DNA from: Kangiellaceae bacterium
GTDB lineage: Bacteria; Pseudomonadota; Gammaproteobacteria; Enterobacterales; Kangiellaceae
DNA: 64,000 nt
Assembly: GCA_019090895.1 (NCBI GenBank)
Contig: JAHRVB010000037.1
Span: 1 to 64,000, forward strand
Reading direction: 5' to 3'
The notes beneath the pieces were generated by a model. The model was given only the letters and a program-made list of their open reading frames with translations. It did not search any database and had not been told where the DNA came from. How positions within the stretch are numbered: the first letter of the stretch is position 1; the number at the start of each line of letters is the position of its first letter. The translations under genes were made by a program, and so were the position numbers. Positions 7,605 to 15,430 of this stretch are shown here, one piece after another.

Positions 7605-8971
7605 TAGATTTTTCCTCCGGTTTGATTTTCTTCAAGCGCCAACGGAGCCGATGTTTTTTCTGTATTTAGAAATCGTTTAACCGCCCAACGACAATACAAT
7701 GGTAGTAACAGGTGGACGACCAATATCGCTGCGGCGACACCAACAACGCCCCATTGCAGGCCGATAAATATAGAAATCATAAACACAATGCTAAATAGAA
7801 TATTCCATTGAAAGTCTGTCTTCGTCCGACCAAGCGCTTTTAACAGTTCAGATGCACTCTCACCAATGGGTCTAGGGATAGCCGAAAGACAAAGTAGAAT
7901 CATCACAGGAATGGCGGGACGCCATTCTTCACCAAAAACAACAGGAACGTACCAATTGGCTAAAAGGGCTTGCATTGAGATAATCGGAATTAGTACCAGT
8001 GCAGTTAGCTTTATCGCTTTAAAAAATTCCGTTTTCATTTGGTCTATCCGTCGTCTATATTCGCATAAATGGGTAAATAGCGATAAATTGAATGCTGAAA
8101 TTAGCGAAAGACTAATGCCTAAACCGGCATTTTTAGCAAAATAATAAAGTCCCGCAGCTTCCAAACCTAAGAACGAAGCAACAACGATATTATCGACATT
8201 AAGCCGAATTACTTTAGTCACTTCTCCGCCAAGGATGTTCTTTCCAAAATGAAATATCTCGGCGACGTTCTTCATTTTCTTACCGGGCTTACGAATCCAT
8301 TTTTGCTGCGACAAAGTACCAAACACCCATATAGGTGCAACCAGAACCTTTGGAATAATGATTGACCAAATACCAAGACCGAATACTGCAAGAATTGCCG
8401 TTAACAAATTATCGACCGTAATTTGGCTCGACGAGATAAGTGCAGTAGCGTGTAATCGTTTTTGACGCTGAATTAGAAATGCCTGTACCAATGCAAAAGG
8501 CATCATTAAATAAACAACCGAAAGGAATGCAATCATGTAGGCCATGTCCATTTGCTGATAGTAGAGCCCTACAAATATGCCTACAGTACTTTGAATAAAA
8601 AACAGTCCTCCACAGAATAACCAATTCAATTTATAGGCCGTATGGCAAACGTCATCTAACTCTTCGTATGTCGCTTGAATTATTTTTGCCCCAATACCAT
8701 TTTGCGCCAGTACTTTAACGAGTTCGTTTACTGTCAGTGCCACAGCAGCTATGCCAAATTCAACTGGGGTTAAGTACCGAGCTAATACTACCGCGGTTAG
8801 TAATCGAGTCACTCTGTTAGCCAGTTCCGCACTACCCAACCAACCCGCATTCCGTAAAAACTGACTTGCCAAGGCCGACTTTATTTTTGTTAGAAAGCTC
8901 AACATCATATTATGAATCCTTGATTGGTGATCCTCAAAACTCGTTTGTATAATTGGTTTAATTTGTGACAT
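7604..8971 (-). CDS. Wzx-type polysaccharide flippase
   Basis: 455 residues, about 12-14 transmembrane segments, MOP/PST superfamily (oligosaccharide flippase). The N-terminal region has the typical amphipathic GWLGSAELANRVTRLLTAVVLARYLTPVEFG stretch in which a first helix precedes a conserved L-P/D-x-x-F/Y-G turn. It would flip the undecaprenyl-linked repeat unit across the inner membrane. The start at 8971 is supported by AGGGAG six bases upstream. It follows the polymerase gene by 17 bp and overlaps the next glycosyltransferase gene by one base. The family is clear; the substrate is unknown. Confidence 0.85.
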   Translation of the reverse strand: MSQIKPIIQTSFEDHQSRIHNMMLSFLTKIKSALASQFLRNAGWLGSAELANRVTRLLTAVVLARYLTPVEFGIAAVALTVNELVKVLAQNGIGAKIIQATYEELDDVCHTAYKLNWLFCGGLFFIQSTVGIFVGLYYQQMDMAYMIAFLSVVYLMMPFALVQAFLIQRQKRLHATALISSSQITVDNLLTAILAVFGLGIWSIIIPKVLVAPIWVFGTLSQQKWIRKPGKKMKNVAEIFHFGKNILGGEVTKVIRLNVDNIVVASFLGLEAAGLYYFAKNAGLGISLSLISAFNLSLFTHLCEYRRRIDQMKTEFFKAIKLTALVLIPIISMQALLANWYVPVVFGEEWRPAIPVMILLCLSAIPRPIGESASELLKALGRTKTDFQWNILFSIVFMISIFIGLQWGVVGVAAAILVVHLLLPLYCRWAVKRFLNTEKTSAPLALEENQTGGKI

Positions 8972-8988
8972 CGATGACTCCCTACAAA

Positions 8989-10305
8989 TTAACGACTGAT
9001 TAACACTCTAGCCTCTTTTTTCCTGCGCTCTTCATTCTCAGCAAAAGGTGAAATATAAGGTTCCTTGTGTGCGATCCCTAATACAATTAGCGCTGGCCAG
9101 AATAAATAAGACAATATTTCTAAATTTTCTCCAAAGGTATATAAGAAAAGGATAATAATGACCCCTAGTCCCACTTTAGCTGTTTCGCTCGTTTGGCTCT
9201 TAACTAACAATTCAATAAAGCTATACACGACTGCTATTGCCAATGCCGCAAAACCAACGATACCCTTTACGAAAAGCAAACCGTACCAACTATGGTGTGA
9301 ACCTATAGGCATATATTCAACCAAATGAGGTCCACGTTCGACGATTCCATGTCCCCAGATCGGCGCTTCACTTTGCCACCTTTCTACTGCGATTCTCCCA
9401 AGCGCTTCTCTCACTCGACTTGAGTCAGCCCTAGCCGCTCTGAATCCGCTGGCCACCGAGTCAAAAATCTCAATCAGTTTCGGCGCAAATATACCGGCTA
9501 AAAGTGAACCGACTGCACCTTGCATCAACACACTTAACTTAAAGATGTTACTCATAAAATAAAGAGTTAGGGGTAGAACAATGGCAACGACCAATGCCAA
9601 TCTTGATTTACAAATAACAATCATCAATAAACTGCCAATTAATCCAATCCAGAACCAATGTTTTTCTTGCTGTAGTGCAAATAACATATAAATACTTGCG
9701 ATAAAACCAACAGCGGGTGCCCAGGGCGCGAATAGAAACCATCGAACACCACCTTCTGGTGTAATGCTGTAAAGAGAGACTTTAAAAAATTCAGGGCCAG
9801 GACCACCGACTATTTGCAGCGGTGAGATATATAACTCTTGTGGAAGCCTTAATAAAAAAGCTAGCAGTAACACTGGAAATATAATGAGAGTTTGTAAGCA
9901 CACGATGCTGGTTGCTCGATAAATGACCTCTGGTCGAATATTTAAGCATCCAATCAAAGGAAAAATAGCCATTAGCGCCCACCCCTTAGCCCAACCGACG
10001 GTCGACTTAACCGTTTTTGCAGTGCCTAGCTCCCAATCGATATGACCGAGCCACAGTGCAATTAACATTGCTAGCATCGCGACAACCCACACCCAAACGC
10101 CTATAGGGATAATGATTGGTTGTGCCAATTTCTCACCACCGTTTTGTCGCCATAGTTGTTTTAACAAATAGGCAAACATAATCCAGCCTATTACGGGAGC
10201 AACAATATAAAGTGCGCCGAATAGATAGAATACGTAAGTATAGGTAATTGAATACCAGACTACGCGCTCTTCAAAATTCTCTGGATGTATGGTCTTCTTT
10301 TCCAT
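8989..10305 (-). CDS. Wzy-like O-antigen/EPS polymerase
   Basis: 438 residues with about ten to twelve transmembrane helices and a long periplasmic loop around 270-345 containing SRVREALGRIAVERW and the GSHHSWYGLLFVKG region, as in the O-antigen ligase/polymerase (Wzy_C) superfamily. It would join repeat units at the periplasmic face. The gene starts inside the 3' end of the Wzz gene, a 46-bp overlap, without a clear ribosome binding site, so re-initiation or coupling is likely. Ligase and polymerase members are hard to tell apart; context with Wza, Wzz and Wzx favours a polymerase. Confidence 0.75.
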   Translation of the reverse strand: MEKKTIHPENFEERVVWYSITYTYVFYLFGALYIVAPVIGWIMFAYLLKQLWRQNGGEKLAQPIIIPIGVWVWVVAMLAMLIALWLGHIDWELGTAKTVKSTVGWAKGWALMAIFPLIGCLNIRPEVIYRATSIVCLQTLIIFPVLLLAFLLRLPQELYISPLQIVGGPGPEFFKVSLYSITPEGGVRWFLFAPWAPAVGFIASIYMLFALQQEKHWFWIGLIGSLLMIVICKSRLALVVAIVLPLTLYFMSNIFKLSVLMQGAVGSLLAGIFAPKLIEIFDSVASGFRAARADSSRVREALGRIAVERWQSEAPIWGHGIVERGPHLVEYMPIGSHHSWYGLLFVKGIVGFAALAIAVVYSFIELLVKSQTSETAKVGLGVIIILFLYTFGENLEILSYLFWPALIVLGIAHKEPYISPFAENEERRKKEARVLISR

Positions 10306-11675
10306 AATATTAACAATCCGAATAAAGTGAAGAATGTACTGGCGGTTGCACCAAGTACGGCGAATAACTTATTGGGTGAACTGGGCCTAAATGGCAAATT
10401 CGGTTTATCCAAAACTTGCACCAATGGGTAAGAGACGAACACATCTGATTTTGTGGTATCTGTTCTCGCTAATGCTGAAGTAAAAATTGCTTCGGCAACT
10501 TGATGGTTTCTAATGAGCTCGTCCAAGCGAGAAGCCGGTAACGTTAAGCTATTTCTTTCTTTAATTAGTTCGGATATTAATATCTCAAACGATTTTATTT
10601 TTCTGGATAAGCCATTCTTGGTCACATCGAAATCGACCAAGTCTCTTAATAGTTTATTTCGAGTTTGATCACTTCCTAACTTTAGTAATTCCTTTTTAAT
10701 TCCAGCCGTTGAACCAACCAATTGCTTATAACGTGAATCCAGAGCGGTCTTAGCGCCGTGCAATTGCGAGCTGGCTTTTTTAACACGCGGATGCTGCTTA
10801 CCCCAACGTGCTTCAGCATTATTAAGACTCAATTCCTCCTCTGAATACTTGGTAATTAATGATTGAAATAAGGAGTCATTCTGCAACACTAAAGAATCAC
10901 TTGCTTGCTTAGCTGAAAGTCTCATGTTTTTTTGAAGATAATTTCCTTTGCCATCTAATTCATCTAACTGAGCGATAAGTTGTGCTTTTTCTCTTCTTAA
11001 TTGTTCAATTGATGTCACCAATTGGTCGAACTGTGACATGGAAACTAGATTAGACTCCGATTGAAATCTAAGAAGCTTTTGGCTGGCTGTTTCTAGTTTT
11101 TCCCTAAAGCCTTCTAGCGCTTGTAACGCACTGCCTTCTTGCTGATTTATTTCATCGTCACGAAGTCTATCCAAAAGGTCCATTAAAGATTGGTGTAGAG
11201 CTTTAGCCTTGTTTTGCGCTTGTTCAGGTGAATTTCCCTCAATGGTGAAATACATCAAAGAAGTTTGATCGACTAGTTTAATTCTCGGCACTCCAAATTC
11301 GTAGCGCGCAATGCCTACTATTTTCGCAGCGTTTGCGATAACTGACCCACTCATCGCAAACTCTTTATAGTTCGCTTTTGGACTCGTAGAACTATTCGAA
11401 TAAGGCGAAGCCGCAGCTGTAGAAGTTTGACCTATATCGACTAAATTAACATTCGCACCTGCGCCTTTCCCCGGTAATACTAACGTCCAACTGCTTCGAT
11501 ATGCAGGTCTGGAAAACTTTATATAACCTATCGTCATCCCCCAAATCAAGGAGAGTAACAAGAAGCTCAAAACCATATAGCGAGGTACTCTATTTTTATT
11601 ATGAGGTGACCAAAGCAAAACCCTTTTAATCCAGTTGTTTTTCTTTTTGGCATTATATGGCTGAGTCATATTCAA
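10260..11675 (-). CDS. Wzz/GumC-like chain-length regulator
   Basis: 471 residues. One transmembrane helix lies near residues 36-56 and a second near 438-458. Between them is a large periplasmic domain with Gln/Lys/Glu-rich coiled coil (about 165-390). The segment before the second helix, LDKPNLPFRPSSPNK, is the proline-rich signature of polysaccharide co-polymerases. There is no C-terminal BY-kinase domain and no separate tyrosine kinase in the operon, so chain length control is not obviously phosphorylation-dependent. It overlaps wza upstream by four bases and the polymerase gene downstream by 46. Confidence 0.85.
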   Translation of the reverse strand: MNMTQPYNAKKKNNWIKRVLLWSPHNKNRVPRYMVLSFLLLSLIWGMTIGYIKFSRPAYRSSWTLVLPGKGAGANVNLVDIGQTSTAAASPYSNSSTSPKANYKEFAMSGSVIANAAKIVGIARYEFGVPRIKLVDQTSLMYFTIEGNSPEQAQNKAKALHQSLMDLLDRLRDDEINQQEGSALQALEGFREKLETASQKLLRFQSESNLVSMSQFDQLVTSIEQLRREKAQLIAQLDELDGKGNYLQKNMRLSAKQASDSLVLQNDSLFQSLITKYSEEELSLNNAEARWGKQHPRVKKASSQLHGAKTALDSRYKQLVGSTAGIKKELLKLGSDQTRNKLLRDLVDFDVTKNGLSRKIKSFEILISELIKERNSLTLPASRLDELIRNHQVAEAIFTSALARTDTTKSDVFVSYPLVQVLDKPNLPFRPSSPNKLFAVLGATASTFFTLFGLLILWKRRPYIQRILKSA

Positions 11676-12853
11676 TCTCCTTGTCCTATACTAGACAACA
11701 GCAAGAAGGGATTGAAAAGTTCACTAAACGTTCTTGCCACTGCTCTTATATTCGTTACATTAGAGTCATAACAGGCGATCCCATCGTTTGGCATTAAATA
11801 AGGGTTAAACTCGTCGCGATTATGATTTCGAACTAAGTCTTCTATCGACCGTTGCACCACCTTCGTTTGACCGGTAGTAAAATCGGTAGTCACTAGAATG
11901 GCTACTCGAGAGGCATTGGTCGAGACCGTCCCACCAACACAATTAGCTGATATTAGCCCTCTTAACAGTCGAGTTCCGAACGGAATACTTCTTGAATGTT
12001 CTCCTATGGCTGACTGCGCGTTACTATCAGCTGGAGTCGACAAGTTAGATATAAATATTTGAAAGCCTGGTGGCGTTATTTGAGAGGGTCTCATCAAATT
12101 ATTTTGGGTAACACCTAATGATGGAATCACTACTTGGTCGCCAGCCACTAAAGCGATGTCTTCGAAATAGTGCCCCTCAAGTATGCCTCGAATATCGTAA
12201 GTGCTAACGATCCCATTTCTAATCATTTGTATTTGACTTAGGTCTGCATCGGGTCTTACACCGCCAGCACTTCTTATAGCTGTGGTCAAAAATCTTTCAA
12301 AGGGAGCATCACCACTTTTTTGGGTTTGCATATAGGTTTTATGCTCGATGCTTCGGTTATTGATGGTGACACCACCGGGAGAAAAAACAGCTCCTGAAAC
12401 AATGACTCTTACCGCCGACCATTGTTGGATTCTACAACTTATGGACACTTGTCCTCGTTTTAGCATTCCGTGGATGATTAGATGGTTGGCTAATTGAGTT
12501 TCAACTTGTTGTACCGTTTTACCCAAAACAGAAAGTGGTGCTACATAAGGAATATTTAACATGCCGTCGATATTAATTTCATAGATTCCACTGAAATCTT
12601 CACCATCGAGTACATCAACTACTAATCGGTCACCTGGTGACAAGGTTAAAGGTGTATATCGGTCGACTTTATAATGCTGAGTTTTGGGTTGATGTTTTGT
12701 CTGAATAGAATCGATTAACGTGGCTAATTCTAGCTCGCTCTTTTCCGTAGCAGGATCCAATTGATAAGAAACCTTTGCTAGATTAGAGCAAGCTGATAAT
12801 ATCGATACAAATAGTATTAATATTATTCGAGGTATTATCAATTGACGGTCCAT
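11672..12853 (-). CDS. Wza-like polysaccharide export lipoprotein
   Basis: 393 residues. Lipobox ILSAC with Cys22. A Poly_export domain (about 65-160, with LSPGDRLVVDVLDGEDFSG and LNIPYVAPLSVLG) is followed by SLBB-like segments including AGDQVVIPS. It should form the outer-membrane export channel of a Wzx/Wzy-dependent pathway. The extended C-terminal half (about 250-393) has a second ligand-binding-like region with GTRLLRGLISANCVGG. It begins two bases after the STAS gene and overlaps wzz by four bases, so the operon is tightly packed. Confidence 0.85.
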   Translation of the reverse strand: MDRQLIIPRIILILFVSILSACSNLAKVSYQLDPATEKSELELATLIDSIQTKHQPKTQHYKVDRYTPLTLSPGDRLVVDVLDGEDFSGIYEINIDGMLNIPYVAPLSVLGKTVQQVETQLANHLIIHGMLKRGQVSISCRIQQWSAVRVIVSGAVFSPGGVTINNRSIEHKTYMQTQKSGDAPFERFLTTAIRSAGGVRPDADLSQIQMIRNGIVSTYDIRGILEGHYFEDIALVAGDQVVIPSLGVTQNNLMRPSQITPPGFQIFISNLSTPADSNAQSAIGEHSRSIPFGTRLLRGLISANCVGGTVSTNASRVAILVTTDFTTGQTKVVQRSIEDLVRNHNRDEFNPYLMPNDGIACYDSNVTNIRAVARTFSELFNPFLLLSSIGQGD

Positions 12854-12855
12854 CG

Positions 12856-13194
12856 TTACACTCCCATCGCTGCAATTGCTTTTTCTTTTGTGAAAAAAAC
12901 TCTAAATAAATTGGCAGGAAAGTGTTTTCTCATTGAGTCAACAATTCCTTTTGTTGGAGCGACAAATGCTAACCAACCTTTTTTAGATTTTGCAGTTTGC
13001 GAATAGTCCAAAAGAAACTCTAAAGCTTCCTTATCTATTGAATTTAGCTCACTTAAATCAATTAGCAACTGAGATTCGCCTCTATTCACAATATAATCAA
13101 ATTCGTCTCGAAGTCTGTCGACTTCATCAGCACAAAAATCCATCATTAATTTGATTTCATCAACCTGCTTTTGTTTGCAATACATCATTAACAT
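12856..13194 (-). CDS. STAS-domain protein heading the EPS operon
   Basis: About 112 residues, all one STAS domain (anti-sigma factor antagonist fold), with LLIDLSELNSIDKEALEFL as the central signature. In SpoIIAA-type antagonists the loop reads D-S-S-G, with the phosphorylated serine after Asp. Here it is IDKEA, so the phosphorylatable serine is missing. The protein may be a constitutive binding partner or a structural regulator. I chose the ATG at 13194, six bases after AGGAG; a GTG one codon earlier is also possible. It is the first gene after the sigma-54-type promoter and runs straight into wza. No cognate anti-sigma kinase is seen nearby. Confidence 0.75.
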   Translation of the reverse strand: MLMMYCKQKQVDEIKLMMDFCADEVDRLRDEFDYIVNRGESQLLIDLSELNSIDKEALEFLLDYSQTAKSKKGWLAFVAPTKGIVDSMRKHFPANLFRVFFTKEKAIAAMGV

Positions 13195-13255
13195 CACTAA
13201 CTCCTTGGTTGCCTACTAATTATTTGGTGAGTAATAAATTGGTTTAGCCTTAGTG

Positions 13256-13273
13256 TTGCAAAGGACTTGCCAA
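13256..13273 (-). promoter_or_regulatory. Predicted sigma-54 promoter for the EPS operon
   Basis: The minus strand reads TTGGCAAGTCCTTTGCAA, close to the TTGGCACG-N4-TTGCA consensus with GG-N10-GC spacing. The predicted start is about 50 nt before the STAS gene. Confidence 0.8.
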
Positions 13274-13345
13274 CTATGGGTTATCGTTACAAACAAAGGG
13301 CTATAGCGATTTTCGATGGCTCGAAATAGGACCTTAGGGAATCGT

Positions 13346-13405
13346 ATTTCGCAAATTGCAATTTGTATTTCGCGAAATGAGTGGATAGAATTGCAAAATG
13401 CGAAA
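13346..13405. promoter_or_regulatory. Candidate enhancer palindromes upstream of the EPS operon
   Basis: Three elements lie 74-130 bp upstream of the sigma-54-type promoter. CAAATTGCAATTTG (13352-13365) and ATTTCGCGAAAT (13367-13378) are perfect palindromes; TTGCAAAATGCGAAA (13391-13405) is a related imperfect site. The spacing suits binding of an enhancer-binding protein. Confidence 0.5.
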
Positions 13406-13464
13406 AAGCTATGGTTAGCTAAGAAGCTTGAGAAAAGCCTAAATAATATGGAGTGAAGTGAAGG

Positions 13465-13492
13465 TCGAGAGTCTACGGGCGTAGATTCTCGA
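13465..13492. other. Hairpin downstream of galU
   Basis: TCGAGAGTCTAC and GTAGATTCTCGA form a 12-bp stem (one G-T pair) around a GGGC loop, about 50 bp past the galU stop. It has no U-tract on the minus strand. It could end galU transcription with Rho or protect the mRNA end. The remainder of 13198-13539 contains only the EPS promoter and palindromes. Confidence 0.45.
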
Positions 13493-13539
13493 GCATAGAC
13501 TCCCTTTTAGAGATTGACAATCGAACGCTGAAGCTACGT

Positions 13540-14490
13540 CTACCCAAATAATTGAACAATGGAAGGCTCTTTTCCCTTAGTTTTCTGCATGGTTTGCTCC
13601 CTTCGCTTCGCCTCTATTTTTGCAGCTAAATCAAGCAAATGGTCTTCAAAAACTTGTTGATCAACTTGCTCACATTCAAGCGCTTTTTGCATAAATGCTT
13701 GGTAATAACCTTGCTTACAACCACAATCGTAAGTACTTCCTTTAATTGTTGAAGCAAATACAGACTCTTCTTCAAGTAAACTAAGAATAGCATCGGTTAG
13801 TTGTATTTCATTACCAGCGCCAGCTTTCGTTTGCTCCAAGTGCTTCCATATACTTGCAGTAAAAACATATCGGCCTACAACCGCTAAATTTGATGGCGCT
13901 TCTTCTATAGATGGCTTTTCGACAATATCAGACATTTCTAATAAATCATTTTTTGCCGTCCCTGCAACAATCCCGTAGTTGGAGATTCTCTCCGTTGCCA
14001 CTGGTTCCACTAATATTTGGCTACTCGCTGTTTTAGCGTAGTCTTTAACCATTCGTGTTAAATCACCTCGTTGATTTCCATACTGCTCCACTAAAACGTC
14101 GGGCAGCAATACTGCAAAGGGTTGCTCTCCAACAACATCTTTTGCCATCAATACAGCATGACCTAATCCCAACGCTTGATCTTGCCTTACTGAGCTAATA
14201 GTAACCCCTTCGGGCGAAATGGCTCTAACTTGCTCTAACAAACTGTCCTTATTCGATTTTTCTAGTGAGGCCTCTAACTCAAAGTTTCGATCAAAATAGT
14301 TTTCTAATCCGGTCTTACTCGCGTGATTGACTAAGATGATATGTTTCATCCCCGCCGCTTTACATTCCTCAATGATGAAATGAATGATCGGTTTGTCTGC
14401 TAACGGTAATAGTTCTTTTGGCGTCGACTTTGATGCAGGTAACATTCTTGTTCCAAATCCTGCGACTGGAATGACGGCGGTAGTAATCAT
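13540..14490 (-). CDS. galU: UTP-glucose-1-phosphate uridylyltransferase
   Basis: 316 residues, slightly longer than E. coli GalU. It makes UDP-glucose from UTP and glucose-1-phosphate, supplying exopolysaccharide and LPS synthesis. The N-terminus carries the nucleotide-binding GFGTRMLPASKSTPKELLPL signature, and VEKPSIEEAPSNLAVVGRYV is the conserved mid-region. It starts with ATG six bases after AAAGGTG. It has its own sigma-54-type promoter, so its expression is probably linked to exopolysaccharide demand; a second housekeeping promoter or a galU elsewhere in the genome would then be expected. Confidence 0.95.
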   Translation of the reverse strand: MITTAVIPVAGFGTRMLPASKSTPKELLPLADKPIIHFIIEECKAAGMKHIILVNHASKTGLENYFDRNFELEASLEKSNKDSLLEQVRAISPEGVTISSVRQDQALGLGHAVLMAKDVVGEQPFAVLLPDVLVEQYGNQRGDLTRMVKDYAKTASSQILVEPVATERISNYGIVAGTAKNDLLEMSDIVEKPSIEEAPSNLAVVGRYVFTASIWKHLEQTKAGAGNEIQLTDAILSLLEEESVFASTIKGSTYDCGCKQGYYQAFMQKALECEQVDQQVFEDHLLDLAAKIEAKRREQTMQKTKGKEPSIVQLFG

Positions 14491-14527
14491 AGAAACACCT
14501 TTGAAAAAGTTAGTGGTACTTGTATCT

Positions 14528-14545
14528 TTGCATTATCCAGGCCAA
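14528..14545 (-). promoter_or_regulatory. Predicted sigma-54 promoter for galU
   Basis: The minus strand reads TTGGCCTGGATAATGCAA, with TTGGC, GG-N10-GC and TGCAA all in place. The predicted start is about 27 nt before the galU ATG. Confidence 0.75.
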
Positions 14546-14615
14546 CTGACGAAATATCTCTAAGACCCTTAATTTGGAGGTCGCAAATAAAATGTTTGTA
14601 AGAAATCGGATTACA

Positions 14616-14644
14616 ATTCGCATTTTGCAAAACATTTTGCGAAT
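14616..14644. promoter_or_regulatory. Shared candidate enhancer between galU and the 157-aa gene
   Basis: Outer arms ATTCGCA and TGCGAAT are perfect inverted repeats enclosing the palindrome TTTTGCAAAA. The site is 71-99 bp upstream of the galU promoter and about 166-194 bp upstream of the divergent promoter at 14810, so one activator complex could serve both. The rest of 14491-14867 is AT-rich with nothing else recognised. Confidence 0.55.
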
Positions 14645-14809
14645 CGAATTAGAAATATTTTTCGATTATTACTTCTGTCAACTTAGAATTATTACAACGA
14701 AAAACTTGAATCAATAAAGCTTAATTCATCAGCTAGTTATTTGATTTAAAACGAAATCCACTCTGTTAACTAGAATCGTATTTATATTTCTTAATCATTT
14801 GTAATCGAT

Positions 14810-14827
14810 TTGGTATAGCAATTGCAC
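14810..14827 (+). promoter_or_regulatory. Predicted sigma-54 promoter for the 157-aa gene
   Basis: TTGGTATAGCAATTGCAC: GG-N10-GC spacing with a perfect TTGCA -12 element. The predicted start is about 30 nt before the ATG at 14868. Confidence 0.65.
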
Positions 14828-14867
14828 TTACTCAATTACCGATTATATTTTAAAGGGCTGGTGAAAA

Positions 14868-15341
14868 ATGAACATTCGCAGTTTAGATTACATAGGAATC
14901 TTAGGATATAGTGAGAGCTCGTCAGATGTATTACGCTCTAAAGTAGAACAGCTTACCAGTCAAATAGTCATGCATGGCATGGGAATTTGCGCTGGGTCGA
15001 TTCTTGGCCCTGTTTATTTTGCTTTCCGGCAGGCGAAACTTCTATCGGGCAATACGCGCTTGGTGAGTAGTTCATCAATATCTCACAAAGACCGGCATCT
15101 TTGTGACATCCTCGAAATGGTGTCTACCCAAGAAGAAAAGCACGAACTAATTGCTCGTGTGTGTATTGGCGGGATTATCGTATCGGATGACTTTCAAACA
15201 AAACACTTGATCAATTGCTTTGAGAATGAGAATAAAAAAGTACAGCATTTATCGGACATAAATGTCAAAAACCTATCCAATGTCGAAGTTTTATTACGCG
15301 CCGAATTCGCGAATGAAATGCTCAAAAGAAAGTTAGGATGA
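14868..15341 (+). CDS. Unrecognised 157-aa protein with its own sigma-54 site
   Basis: I do not recognise a family with certainty. The soluble 157-residue protein has alternating beta and alpha segments. LDYIGILGYSESSSD near the N-terminus, MGICAGSILGPVYFAFRQAK (about 38-57) and IGGIIVSDDFQTKHL (about 104-118) recall the Rossmann-like SLOG/LOG fold, where the central segment is a glycine-rich phosphate-binding loop. Here that loop is degenerate. If so it may sense a nucleotide rather than hydrolyse one. The start has GGTG five bases upstream. It is flanked by galU (divergent) and the sigma-54 activator gene (convergent), and its own sigma-54-type promoter ties it to exopolysaccharide control. 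Confidence 0.7.
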   Translation: MNIRSLDYIGILGYSESSSDVLRSKVEQLTSQIVMHGMGICAGSILGPVYFAFRQAKLLSGNTRLVSSSSISHKDRHLCDILEMVSTQEEKHELIARVCIGGIIVSDDFQTKHLINCFENENKKVQHLSDINVKNLSNVEVLLRAEFANEMLKRKLG

Positions 15342-15430
15342 ATGCCTTCGAATGCCAGTAATACTTATTATAAACTCTGGGAATTTACCCATAAAGTTGA
15401 AGGTATTTTTCGTGGTTACAATTCAAGGAA

